Part shown: one piece after another, positions 1 to 10,344 of the stretch
Layout of the letters: every line of letters starts with the position of its first letter
Position numbering within the stretch: the first letter of the stretch is position 1
NCBI GenBank assembly: GCA_905221605.1
Contig: CAJNDS010001668.1
Span: forward strand, 732,276-794,275
Length of the DNA stretch: 62,000 nucleotides
DNA from: Symbiodinium natans
Lineage: Eukaryota; Sar; Dinophyceae; Suessiales; Symbiodiniaceae
Direction: 5' to 3'
Program-made: the position numbers and the translations under genes
Notes under the pieces: model-generated
What the model was told of the DNA's origin: nothing
Seen by the model: the letters and a program-made list of their open reading frames with translations, nothing else
The model's database searches: none

Positions 1-35
1 CGTGCGTGCGTGCGTGCGTGGGTGTGTGTGTGCGT

Positions 36-66
<31 letters not shown>
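1..66. repeat. (GT/TGCG)n microsatellite
   Basis: The window opens with imperfect GTGC/GT dinucleotide repeats. Short open frames across it encode only low-complexity Val/Cys runs and are not genes. Confidence 0.9.
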
Positions 67-70
<4 letters not shown>

Positions 71-430
71 CTTTTCCCTCTTTTTCGTCCGTGAGGTCTC
101 GGCTTCAGAGAGTTAGAAGTTCGGGTTTCGGAAAAGGGACGCTGCGAACGCTTGTTGGTCTTGTACAAAACAAGCGTCGACAGTGTTTTTTAAGTGAGAT
201 CTTCTGAGTGCCACCCCCGCACTATTGATAATTTTAATCCTGGGGGCCCTGCTCGAAAGAATGAGATTCCCAGGGCACTCTTGAAACGAAATCTTCCGAT
301 CACCCCTCCCTCGCCCCCCCCCCCCCCCCCCCCTCCCAAATCCCGAGAAAGGTTTGGGGTTTTGGGTTCTTGGTTTAGGGTTTGAAAGTGGGGCTTACGC
401 GAGTCTAGGCTGCGTTTGGGGGCCTTTCCC

Positions 431-536
431 TATACTGGTTCTTCGAGGGATTTATCCCCTTGTAGAATCTCTCAACGGGCATTTGTAGGGGGCCATAAGG
501 GACCTAATTCCCTCATTCGCTACTAAGAACCAGTAG
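431..536. mobile_element. MITE-like inverted repeat (ACTGGTTCTT family)
   Basis: The left end reads CTGGTTCTTCGAGGG and the right end CTACTAAGAACCAGTAG, giving imperfect terminal inverted repeats around about 100 bp. A related right half (CCCTACTAAGAGCCAGTGG) occurs near 37170. No coding capacity; non-autonomous by inference. Confidence 0.45.
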
Positions 537-959
537 CCTTAGAGGCTCGAGGCTCTAAACCATAAGCCTTAAACCTTAAACCCTGAACCCTAAACCATAA
601 ACCCTAAACCCTAAACCCTAAACTGTTGGAGCCCTGCTCTCTGTTTTTGGTAGCGGGGCATCCCGGCAGGCTTTCCGGGCATCGTGCAAAGGTAACCTTA
701 ACCCTAATCAATTTCCATGAGTTAGGGTTGAGAAGGTTTAGGGTTTAGGGTTTAGGGTTCAGGGTTGAGGGTTTAGGGCTGAGGGTTTAGGGATTTATGC
801 GTCTTCCTCACTTTGTGATACGGATCCTCAAGTCCAAATCCTAAACCCTAAACCCTAGACCCTAGACCCTAAACCCTAAACCCTAAACCCTAAACCCTAA
901 ACCTTTATTAAGACAGCTGCATCCCTGGGAAGGAGGGGCTTTAAGGGTCCGGGACCCTT

Positions 960-1080
960 AACCTTTGTGGTGCTTTACTGTAACTTTAGATCCTTAGCCT
1001 TTTTGTGTTTATTGGGTTTCTTAACCAGGCAGCCAAAATTTTTAATTTTAAGCTACCCTTCTGAGTGTAGCCAAGTATTA
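960..1080. repeat. dispersed repeat shared with 28.67 kb
   Basis: The segment beginning TTTGTGGTGCTTTACTGTAA is nearly the same as 28668-28785. Both copies are followed by a stretch reaching GGGTTTCTTAA and then a more diverged part ending in GCAGCCAAG. This is a dispersed non-coding repeat of unknown class. Confidence 0.6.
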
Positions 1081-1995
1081 ACTAGACCCTTCGGGCATCT
1101 CAGGGCGGCTTCGGGGGGCTGCTTCAGCCGAAGGCCCCAAATCTCCTAAAGCCAAAGCCCAAGACGTTGCACCAAGGGAAGCTAAGACCCGGAAGTAGGG
1201 TTTAGGGTTTAGGGTTTAGGGTTTAGGGTTTGGGGTTTAGGGTTTGGGGTTTAGGGTTTAGGGGTTGGGGTTTAGGGAGCCCTGAAGCCCTAAATCTGTC
1301 CGAAAGCTCTCAAAACAACTCAGCGTCTGGGCTCAGGCAACGCCACGTTTGATTGGGCATATTGGGCTTCTCGGCATGCAGCAATGACCCCGCGAAGCCC
1401 CAAAACCATGAAGTGAAAGGCACTCACGCGAAGCCCCGAAGCGAAAAAACGCAACAGTTTAGGGATTAGGTTTAGGGTTCAGGGTTTAGGGTTTCGGGTT
1501 TAGGGTTTAGGGTTTAGGGATCCTACCAGCAAAGCCCAAACCTCTATAAGCTCCGGGCAGCCCTACACCCCAGACTAACTCTCAACCCTCAACCCCCTCA
1601 TATCCCGAAGCCCTGAACGCGGGAGACGTGTTGCAGAGCTGGGGATGTAGAGGATCTTGGTGCGCAGGCCTAAGAAGTTTGGTTGCTTCAGGCTTCAAAT
1701 TGTGATTCGGGTTCGTGTTCAGGTATTCACGAGGGTGGTTGTCAAAATTAGGGTCCCTTTTTGGATCTCTATGATAATGCGGCAACTAATATTTAGGGTA
1801 CCCCAAAAGGGGCCACAGTTTCTACAACCACCCACGAGTTTATGCTTCAGGAGGTTTGAAGACATAGGGCGTCGGGTCCAATTGCCCCAAACCCGAACCC
1901 CTACAAACCTTACAACCCCACCCCTAAACCCAAGGCCCTGGGCCCTAAACCCTACGTCCGAAACCCTACACCCTAAACCCTAAACCCAACGCAAG

Positions 1996-2095
1996 GAGCG
2001 GCTTCTTCCGGCAGCTCAACGACGGGCTCGACGAAGAGGAGTCCCTGCCTTCGATCAAAGGGCGCCGCTTGGCGGATGCTCTTCACCGGTCACTG
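1996..2095 (+). CDS. candidate exon upstream of kinase domain
   Basis: One frame is open between an AG and a GT donor and looks protein-like (contains FFRQLNDGLDEEESLPSIKG). It lies on the same strand as the kinase exons, but I could not join it by phase to the first certain kinase exon at 6647, and no glycine-rich loop was found between them. It may be an N-terminal exon of the kinase gene. I recognise no domain in it. Confidence 0.4.
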
Positions 2096-4215
2096 GTTGG
2101 GTTCAGGGTTTAGGGTTTTGGGCTAGGGTTTAGGGTTTAGGGTTTAGGGTTTAGGGTTTAGGGTTTAGGGTTTGGGGCTTAGGGTTCAGGGTTTCGGGCT
2201 AAGCCTTCTAGCCACGGGCTTGGGTGAGGCCGCAAAGCCCCCAAACCTAAGCCTTGCACCGCTAAGCCATAACGCTGTAGCTTTTTAGCACCAAGTTCGA
2301 AATCTTAACATTAAACCCTAATGAAGCTTGTTAAACTCTCAACAAAACACCCTAAGTACTACAAACCCCCAACCCAAACCTTCAAACCTAATTACACTCT
2401 CAAGAAGATAACACATGACCCTAAACCCTAAACCCTAAACCTTAAACCTTAAACCCTAAACCTTAAACCTTAAACCCCTAGCCTGGCTTTCGCATCCGCC
2501 ATTCCGGGTCGCACCTTGGGCATCTCCAGCCAGCTTTCACGAAAGAAAGGCAAGGAACGGTTTAGGGTTCAGGGTTTAGGGTTTAGGGGTTAGGGGTTAG
2601 GGTTTAGGGATTAGGGTTTAGGGCTTAGGGCTTAGGGCTTAGGGTTTAGGGCTTATGGTTTTGAGTCAGGAGCCGTCGTTCACAGCGCAAGTTGTGGGGT
2701 GCAGGGCTTAGGGTTTAGGGTTTCGGTGTCTAAGGTGTTTTCAGGTCGGTGGAATCCCGCATATACATATACCAATCTATATATATGTATATAGGCCATA
2801 TGTACCCCTTCTTTCTCCCCAAATCAGGAGGCCAAGTAGTACCCTTATTCCTTTTTTTTTTTTTTTTTGGGGGGGGGGGGGGGGTAGGTTCCCTTCTAAA
2901 CCCTTTCAAGCAAGAACGGCCGCCCTTGTAATCCTGGGTTACTGGGCAGCCTCGCATATCAGCCTTCTGCAAGACCCATACCCTCAACCCTAAACCCTCA
3001 ACCCTAAACCCTAAACCCTAAACCCTAAACCCTAAACCCTAAACCCTAAACCCTAAACCCTAAACCCAGCTCTCCATACAGCACCAGGTTTAGGGTAGCC
3101 TAAACCTTAGACCCCAAATGAAGCCAACGATGACCGCTCTCCATACAGCTCCAGGCAGCGGGTCGGCCCGCCCTCATCCCTAAACAAAGGCTAAGGGTTC
3201 CGGGCTTGGGGTCTAAACCCTGAATCCTAAACCCTAAACCCTAAACCCCAAACCCTAAACCCTGAACCCTAAACCCTGAACCCTAAACCCTGAACCCTAA
3301 ACCCTAAACCCTAGACCCTGAACCCTAAACCCTAAACAGCCCCCTGGCTTGCACCAAGGTCTCCAAAGAAAGGGGCTGGTAGCCAAACCTGAGGACAGGG
3401 GCAGTTTAGATTTGGCCTTTTAGGATGCCCTAAGCCCTAAACCCTAAACCCTAAAGCCTATGCCCTCTTTTAGGATGCCCTCTGCCCTCTAAAACCCTAA
3501 ACCCTCAACAAAGCGGGTTAGGTTGTTCAAACTGTTTCGGGCTCAGGTTAGGCTGCTCTTCCTTCAGAGTTGGGGATTTCACAAGGGGCGATCATGACTA
3601 TGGCATCCCAAAAACCCTAAACCCTAAACCCTGAACCACTCTTGTTTAGAGCTTTGGGGTTTCATCTTGGTGGCCCTGTGGTACCCTTTTGCTGGTTCTT
3701 CGCTTCCCCTGCAAAGCAAAAAGGGTACCCTTATTATGATATGGTTACCTGGGTTTAGGGTTTAGGGTTTAGGGTTTAGGGTTTAGGGTTTAGGGTTTAG
3801 GGTTTAGGGTTTAGGGGCTAGCAAGTCATTCAGGGAAACAAGACGTGAGGGTTGCGTCTTTGACTAGTATTAGGGTGGAACATCCCAAAGTGTACCTCAA
3901 GTTATCATTAAATCCTACGATCGGCGGTTCTCTACATTATGGTTTTTTTTGGGGTTCCCTTAATCCAGGCTCTATATTATGCTGGGAACACCCAAAAAGG
4001 GACAATGATTTAGAGAGCCCCCCCCCCCGACCCCCCCATATGAAATAAGGCATATTCCTTGAGGGCTCGGGGGGGGGGGGGGGAGTGGGGTTGGGGATAC
4101 AAAGCGCAATACAGAGGATCACTCCGACTGAAGCTGTCCGACCCTGACGTTCTCGAAGACTTCGTAGGGTTTCTTCCCGTAAGTAAAGCTATTCAAGTAC
4201 TCCCAGTCTTTGGGG

Positions 4216-4311
4216 TAATGTAGGGGCAATAATTACTGGTAGTATTCCCTTATGGCCCCTTATACTACAATACCCCCAAACCCTATTCTAATCATTCAGA
4301 CCCCTACATTA
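4216..4311. mobile_element. MITE, TAATGTAGGGG family copy 1
   Basis: The ends are TAATGTAGGGG and CCCCTACATTA, perfect 11 bp terminal inverted repeats, with an AT-rich body of about 96 bp. Related copies lie at 12487-12593, 30442-30513 and 31843-31953. Confidence 0.6.
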
Positions 4312-5903
4312 CGTTCCCCCTTTTTTTGGTTCTGCACCCCTTACTCCGAGCACGCCCGAAGAACCGCGCAAGTTGAAAGCCCTGAAGTGACGGGCCTTGA
4401 AGGGCTTGGGTTTAGGGTTTAGGGTTCAGGGTTCAGGGTTCAGGGTTTAGGGTTTAGGGTTTAGGGTTTAGGGTTTAGGGTTTAGGGTTTAGGGTTTAGG
4501 GTTTAGGGTTTAGGGTGACAGGACATGGTGTTGAGGCAGGTCCTTTGCACGACCTACAAGAGCAGCTCGGATGCGAAGTTACTTCCGGAGAACTTGTGGT
4601 TTACTTTTCAGGAGAAGTCTGGGTTTGGGGGGGTGGTTCCCCACGGCTTATTATAGGGCCACCATTTTTTCGAGGTTCCCGGGGTGTTGTAGTACTGGAG
4701 ATCCGCAATTTCTTTTGGCGACTACCCATTCGTAGAGAGGCAGCTGAAGTCAGGGATTGCTCTGCTTCGGGCCTTAGGGCTTAGGAGCTCACAGGGACAA
4801 CGTGCCAACAGATCCCCATGTTTGCTATATTGAAGCAACCACACACATACATATGTATATATATATACATATATATATATATACATATGCACATACTGTA
4901 TTATGTATACATGTATATATGCATATGTGTGCATAACTATGTGTATATATGTATATAGATATGCACATGTACTTATGTATAGAAGTACATGTATATATGT
5001 AAATATACAAAACGGAGGACTAGTCAACATGTAGAAGGCAACAAGTACAGACTATTGCTCTATGTAGTCAGTTGCATGCGTACTGTCGAGTACGAGTGAT
5101 AGGAAATATACAAAATCAACGCCCGCGGTTTTTCGGACTGTATGTATATATGTATGTGTATATTGTTCATTTCTATATATATATATATGTACATATAGAC
5201 CCAACAGAGCCTCTACTGAAGAACAACCCACAGGCACAGTGTGCGTTGCAGACTGGCGCGACCAAACGGCGTCGGCCCTAGTGGTGTGGAGATCATGGAA
5301 GGTCCCGACGCTTCGGGTCTTAGGGTTTCGGGTTTTCTTATGCCCCAAACCCTGGAGACATAGCCCCATACATATTTGGGTTCCGGAAACCCTGAGCCCT
5401 TGATGGCCCCAGTCGCAGGTGGGGCTCTTGGTTGTGACAGGGTCTAACTTTTCCGAAGAATCTCCAACTCAAGGACGGGAAAGGAGCCATCCACTCCCGA
5501 AAGATGCACAATAACAACATGATCGTTCTAACGTGTTGGTTATCGTTTTCCATTTCGTAGCCATCATCATTGTCACACAGACCGCAGTATTCACATTACT
5601 ATGATGCTTCTCATTGTTCGTATCGGTTGTCGCTCTCGTTTATCTTTATACACGCTCATCTTTGTTGTTTGTGCTGTCCCCTCCATATTTTATTCATGCT
5701 TGTTGTTTCTTTGTCTTTGCTTGCTTCTTTATTCCTTCCGTTTCATGAATGATGATGTTATGCGGCAGTTGTTGTCACCATAATTCGTCTTCTTGCTGTA
5801 ATTGTTGTTGTTGCAATCAGGTATCTTGCCCGTATTCCTCGTTGTTCATATGACTACTGCGACAGTAGCGTTATTGGTATTACGTGGATTTTTATTGTTA
5901 TGC

Positions 5904-5987
<84 letters not shown>

Positions 5988-5988
5988 A
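5904..5988. repeat. (CTG)n trinucleotide repeat, about 27 units
   Basis: An uninterrupted CTG/CAG run. The plus-strand frame would encode poly-Leu and lacks any other protein feature, so it is treated as a microsatellite embedded in degenerate trinucleotide sequence. Confidence 0.9.
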
Positions 5989-6646
5989 CCGCTATTGCTA
6001 CTGATAACGAGTATTATCACTCCTACTTCGCCACCGGACGACGATTGCTACTACCACTATCACGGTCAAAGTTTGTCTTCTGGCGAGGATGAACAGACAT
6101 GGCTCGCAACCGAAATCGAAACGGAGATGTACTACCGCCACCATTACAATGGTTATTACCACGACAAGTGCATCCCTGAACTCCAAGCCCCCCGCCCCGC
6201 CCCGCCCCCCCTGCCCCCCCCTCCACAAACCGAAACATGGTTGATAGCTGATCCCAGTAGGACATGTCTGGTCCACCCTTACAAAAAGCAATTAGAACAC
6301 TGGGAGCACGCCGACACTTGGTATGTAGAGTGAGGGGGGGGGGGATGTCAGACTGAGGAATGGAGACTCAGCTCAACTGCTGCTGTTTCCTCACTGGCTC
6401 AAAACCCAACTTTGCAACTTTTGGGCTTCTTATGAGGTAGTTTATTCTCAAAGTTTCAACTTTTATTTCCTTGGGTTTTGGGCCAGTAAGTTTCAGGCTT
6501 GGTAAACCGCAGGCAGCTGGTTATGGGCCCTAGTCCTTCAATCGGCGAAAACTTGACCCTGACACTTTAACCCGCCAGAGCCCCTGAATCCCCCTGTCCT
6601 ACGAACCCAAACCTAGATCCCAGAATCCGCTCACCCTGGCCTCCAG

Positions 6647-6685
6647 GTCGTCGTCAAGCGAATCAAGCGCGACCTTATCGACAAG
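6647..6685 (+). CDS. kinase exon: subdomain II (VVVK lysine)
   Basis: Thirteen codons, VVVKRIKRDLIDK, lie between a CCAG acceptor and a GC donor. The VVVK lysine fits the ATP-phosphate-anchoring Lys of protein kinases (VAIK motif). The exon starts and ends in phase 0 and joins directly to 7991. It is part of the TKL-like kinase traced to 19792. The glycine-rich loop that should precede it was not found. Confidence 0.65.
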
Positions 6686-7182
6686 GCGGGTGTGGGGTGC
6701 GTGTTTTTGTTTTGCGGATTGAGGGGGGTTAAAAGGCAGGACAGCTTCACTCTGAACCACCCTGAACCCAGATTTCACGGTGATCCCAATCAGCGTCTCG
6801 TCGTCTCGTCGTCGTCGTCCTCTTGAGAAGGTCCACTTGCGAATATCACGCGTTCTAGTTCGGGTTTAGTGGGATAACTTAGTTCGCTGCAGCCTTATCT
6901 GGGTGGTTTTGACTCCGTGTATAGCTACCGCAGTGTTCAGCGGCGTAGACGTCGCAGATTCGCCTTGGGGGTGGGGTGGGAGGGGTTAGGGTGTAGGGCT
7001 TAGGTTGCCGGGTCTAGGGTTTAGGGTTTGATAAGGGTTTAGGGGCGGGGGGGGCAGGTCATGACCTAGAGAACGGCCTGTGGTGCGGCATGGTTGTAAA
7101 CGCCTTGGTCAGCTGGTCAGAGAAAGCTCACAGATAGCAGGCTCCGTGGTGTAGCGGTTTGGGTTAACTAAGGCCGGAATTC

Positions 7183-7578
7183 CCCTAACCCTAACCCTAA
7201 ACCCTAAACCCTAAACCCTAAACCCTAAACCCTAAACCCTAAACCCTAAACCCTAAACCCTAAACCCTAAACCCTAAACCCTAAACCCTAGACCCTAGAC
7301 CCTAGACCCTAAACCCTAAACCCTAAACCCTAAACCCTAAACCCTGACCTTTAAACCCTTAACCTAAACCAGACGAGCCCCCTGCAACGCAGGATGATGA
7401 AGAATCCCAGGAGACCCGAGCCACCTGTCTGATGGTTTAAAACTGAAAGGGTTTAGGGTTTAGGGTTTAGGGTTTAGGGTTTAGGGTTTAGGGTTTAGGG
7501 TTTAGGGTTTAGGGTTTAGGGTTTAGGGTTTAGGGTTTAGGGTTTAGGGTTTAGGGTTTAGGGTTTAGGGTTTAGGGG
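7183..7578. repeat. long opposed telomere-type arrays
   Basis: About 190 bp of CCCTAAA (7183-7371, with CCCTAGA variants) is followed by 70 bp of unique sequence and then about 128 bp of near-perfect TTTAGGG (7450-7578). The two arrays are inverted and could fold into a long hairpin. They lie in a kinase-gene intron. Confidence 0.95.
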
Positions 7579-7861
7579 TCCCTAATCCCCAGGTCCTCAA
7601 CCCTAAACGCTAAACCTAAGGCCCTAAACCCTCCCCTTGGACCCACCCCCCTCCATTCATGATGACCTTAAAGCATCCGAAGCTTCTTCCTGGCGGCGTC
7701 GGGGCACACGCCGAGTTGTTGGGCGTTCGGGGTTTAGGGGGCTGTTGGACTTGACACCCTAAGCCCTAGAACCTAGGCCCTAGCTCCTAACCCAAACTCC
7801 AAGCCTATTTGTACCCCGACCCCCCAAAACCCTAAACCTGAAGCACCCAAGCCTCAATGTT

Positions 7862-7987
7862 CAACCCTAAACCCAAAACCCCTAAACCCTAAACCCTAAA
7901 CGCTAAACCCTAAACCCTAAACCCTAAACCCGAAACCCTAAACCCTAAACCCTAAACCCTAAACCCTAAACCCTAAACCCTAAACCC
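7862..7987. repeat. CCCTAAA array abutting kinase exon
   Basis: About 17 heptamers with a few CCCGAAA/CGCTAAA variants run straight into the 3-prime splice site of the exon at 7991. The acceptor appears as ACCCGAG, as if made from a degenerate heptamer. Confidence 0.9.
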
Positions 7988-7990
7988 GAG

Positions 7991-8085
7991 GCGACCTCCG
8001 TGCGGGAGATGTTGCATGAGCTGCACATCCTAACTGCGGTCAGCCACCCCTGCTTGGTCAACCTGCTGGGGGCGAACCTGGATAG
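7991..8085 (+). CDS. kinase exon: subdomains III-IV
   Basis: Open in one frame for 31 codons plus 2 bases. It contains REMLHELHILTAVSHPC, where the REM/HE stretch fits the alphaC helix with its conserved Glu, and continues with LVNLLGANLD (subdomain IV). The donor is GATAG followed by GC. The phase-2 end joins the GGACC start of the next exon to give DRDQEP. Confidence 0.7.
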
Positions 8086-8241
8086 GCCTCAGGGTTCAGG
8101 ATTGAGGGTTTAGGGTTTAGGGTTTAGGGTTTAGGTGTGGACACCCACCCCTGTCCGGAGCCCTCAACCCTAACCCCTCGACCGTAAACCCCAAAACCCC
8201 AAAGCCCGCCAAAACCCTGATCCTTTAAAACCCCCTGTCAG

Positions 8242-8338
8242 GGACCAGGAGCCTCTATTTGTTACCGAGTTTATGGAGGGTGGCGACGTGGAGACGTACA
8301 TGCACAAGCAGCGTCAAGCATCGTGCCTGGGCTGGCAG
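8242..8338 (+). CDS. kinase exon: hinge, subdomain V
   Basis: Encodes LFVTEFMEGGDVETYM, the beta5-hinge-alphaD region of a protein kinase, followed by about a dozen more residues. The acceptor is GTCAG. The donor edge is uncertain (GGCAG then TAACATT), but a junction after CAG keeps the frame into 9244. Confidence 0.7.
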
Positions 8339-9243
8339 TAACATTGGGACCCCAAACTCCAGGTGTTTTAGGGCTTTGCTGCTTTTAGGTTTTTTGGTGT
8401 TTCGGGGGGGGGGGGGGTTTTCAGGGTTTTGGAGCTTTTGGGCTTAAGCCCTAAACCCTAAACCCTAAGCCCTAAACCTTAAAGGGCATTAGTTTCACCC
8501 TAACTGGGAGGGTGTTCAGTCGCACAGCGAGCCCAGTACAGAAATAGTATAAAAAAAACCTTAAAGGGCTTCTAAGCCCCCCACACTCCATTCTGATGAT
8601 GGGGTCCTCGACCTCGCCGCAGCCTTGAGCCATCTGGACCCGTGGCCCTGGCGTCGTCGCGCAGACCGATGTCTGACCTGGTAGATTCCTTAACCGCCGT
8701 GAGGGGGTTTAGGGTTTAGGGTTTTGGGTTTGGGGTTTAGGGTTTCGGGTTTGTGATAAGAGCCAACTTTTGCATCCAACTCTGCTGGAGCACATGCCTG
8801 GGAAGCAGGGAAACGGGACCTCACCGCTCGAACCCCTGCGCCGCCATAGTGCCTGGCGCCCTTACTACTTTTTATGATGCTTGTGCGAGTGTCTGGGGAT
8901 CTTATTCCATCCCCCAAGTTTCACATCACCCTCCTCCGCTGCGTTGACAGACAGATTTATAAGGACTGGTAGACACCAAGAGACTAGAACCTTGAGGGTA
9001 ACCCAAAACCCTTCAACCCCTAAGGTGAAACAAACAACACACGCACACACATACTGCCAACCAAAAAAACACATAAGTCCATAGGTAAGTCCATGTGCAC
9101 ATATAAACACATGCACACATACGCATATACACATACATACATGCGTACGTACGTACATACATACAACCCTACACCCTGCCCAAACTCTACACCCATCTAA
9201 GCCCGAAAGCCCCACAACACCCAGGATCAACAACCGCTTCAAG

Positions 9244-9288
9244 CCACGTTTTGGACTGGCTCTGCAGTGGGCAATCTCCACCGCAGAG
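9244..9288 (+). CDS. kinase exon: alphaE helix start
   Basis: Fifteen codons, PRFGLALQWAISTAE, match the alphaE region preceding LAYLH in TKL kinases. The exon ends GCAGAG followed by a GC donor, in phase 0, and continues with the exon at 9880. Confidence 0.65.
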
Positions 9289-9879
9289 GCTGGTTTCGGT
9301 GTTCAGGGGTTCAGGGTATAGGTTTTAGGGTTTAATTAGGGTTTAGGGTTCAGGGCTCGGAGTTTAGGGTTTAGGGTTCAGGGTTTGGGTTTTAGGCTGG
9401 CCGAAGTCCCTCCACCGCGCCCTGACCTGCTCAACCAGTCCTCTTAGCCCGTCCCCTCCGTAACAAAGGAAAAGAAGCCGCCCGAAGCCAGAACCCTAAA
9501 CCCTAAACCCTAAACCCCAAACCCTAAACCCTAAACCCTAACCCTAAACCCTAAACCCTAAACCCTAAGCCCTCCCTGGGAACCTCGCCCCAAAGAATTG
9601 CCAGGCCTTTGGCTTGTGAAGCCAGATCCGCACGACGTCCTACGTCCTAACTATCTGCCACCCCCTAGGTAGGACATTTCTCGCAAGATTTGGGGACATT
9701 TTGTGTTTACCCTTACTGATGGGAATGAACATTGTTTCAGAGGGTTTTGCGGGCCAACACAGTGGGCCCAAACGCTACAGCGTTTGGTGTTTCGGGTTTC
9801 ACCCTAAACCCTAAGCTTCAAACTCAACATCCTAAACCCTAAACCCCAAACTTCAAATCCTAAACCCTTAACGAAGTGA

Positions 9880-9940
9880 GGCCTTGGCGTACCTGCATGG
9901 GTTGAACCATCCGATAATTCACAGAGATTTGAAGCCGCGC
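9880..9940 (+). pseudogene. kinase exon: HRDLKP catalytic loop, frameshifted
   Basis: The first frame gives ALAYLHG; a second frame, one base later, gives LNHPIIHRDLKPR. Both are textbook kinase subdomain VIb sequence. The only difference is one extra G in the run CATGGGGTTG. Read literally, the catalytic loop is out of frame, so this copy of the kinase would be dead. An assembly error in the homopolymer is an equally simple explanation. All catalytic residues (HRD, Lys of DLKP) are otherwise present. Confidence 0.7.
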
Positions 9941-10305
9941 CTTGCTTGCAAGACCTGAGTTATCTGGAGTTTCGGAAAAGGGCTGAGGGTTTTGCGTTTA
10001 GAGTTTAGGGCTTTGAGGGGCCCAGGGTTTTCTAGAGTTTTGCATGTATATAAGGCTTCAAAAGCTTAGGATGTCGAGTGTAACGCCCAAGGTCTGCAAG
10101 GTGTTTTAGACAGAATGTTGGGGCACTGGTGACCATCTAGGGTTTAGGGTTCTAGGTTTCCTTTTTTTGAATTGGGGGCATTTTGCAAGCTTTGCCGATC
10201 GATGGAGTGGCTCATCGAGGGGGCTCCTGGACTACGAATTGCTTAAGAACCCCCCCCCCAAAAAAAAACACATGTAAATAAAAGGTAAATATAAATTTTA
10301 AAAGA

Positions 10306-10344
<39 letters not shown>

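Larger units (their letters stand above)
67..1995. repeat. gene-poor tract with TTTAGGG/CCCTAAA arrays
   Basis: Telomere-type heptamer arrays occur at about 560-625 (CCCTAAA), 840-902 (CCCTAAA), 1196-1275 (TTTAGGG) and 1457-1517 (TTTAGGG), separated by 100-300 bp of unique sequence. Orientation changes several times. A poly-C run lies near 318-333. No convincing coding exon was found. Confidence 0.8.
2096..6646. repeat. intron-like region: heptamer arrays, microsatellites
   Basis: Heptamer arrays lie at about 2100-2200, 2417-2477, 2558-2650, 2972-3065, 3218-3337, 3751-3813 and 4409-4516, alternating between strands. AT-rich (TA/TATG)n tracts occupy 4845-5000 and 5145-5200. Degenerate trinucleotide sequence fills 5560-6190 around a long CTG run. 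Weak coding-like fragments (near 2673, 4120, 4515) could not be joined to anything and are not called. Confidence 0.7.

Noticed and set aside
4722-5281. Tyr/Ile-rich frames over TA repeats
   Set aside because: Microsatellite artefacts on both strands.
5802-6092. 96 aa frame with poly-Leu
   Set aside because: Encoded by the (CTG)n run within degenerate trinucleotide sequence; no exon edges or homology.
7386-7430. Acidic coding-like piece (DDEESQETRATCL) after an ACGCAG
   Set aside because: It would interrupt the good kinase junction DK/ATSVREM; kept out for lack of a consistent phase.
7183-7578. A true telomere or chromosome end
   Set aside because: Arrays are short, degenerate, present in both orientations and flanked by unique coding exons, so they are interstitial.
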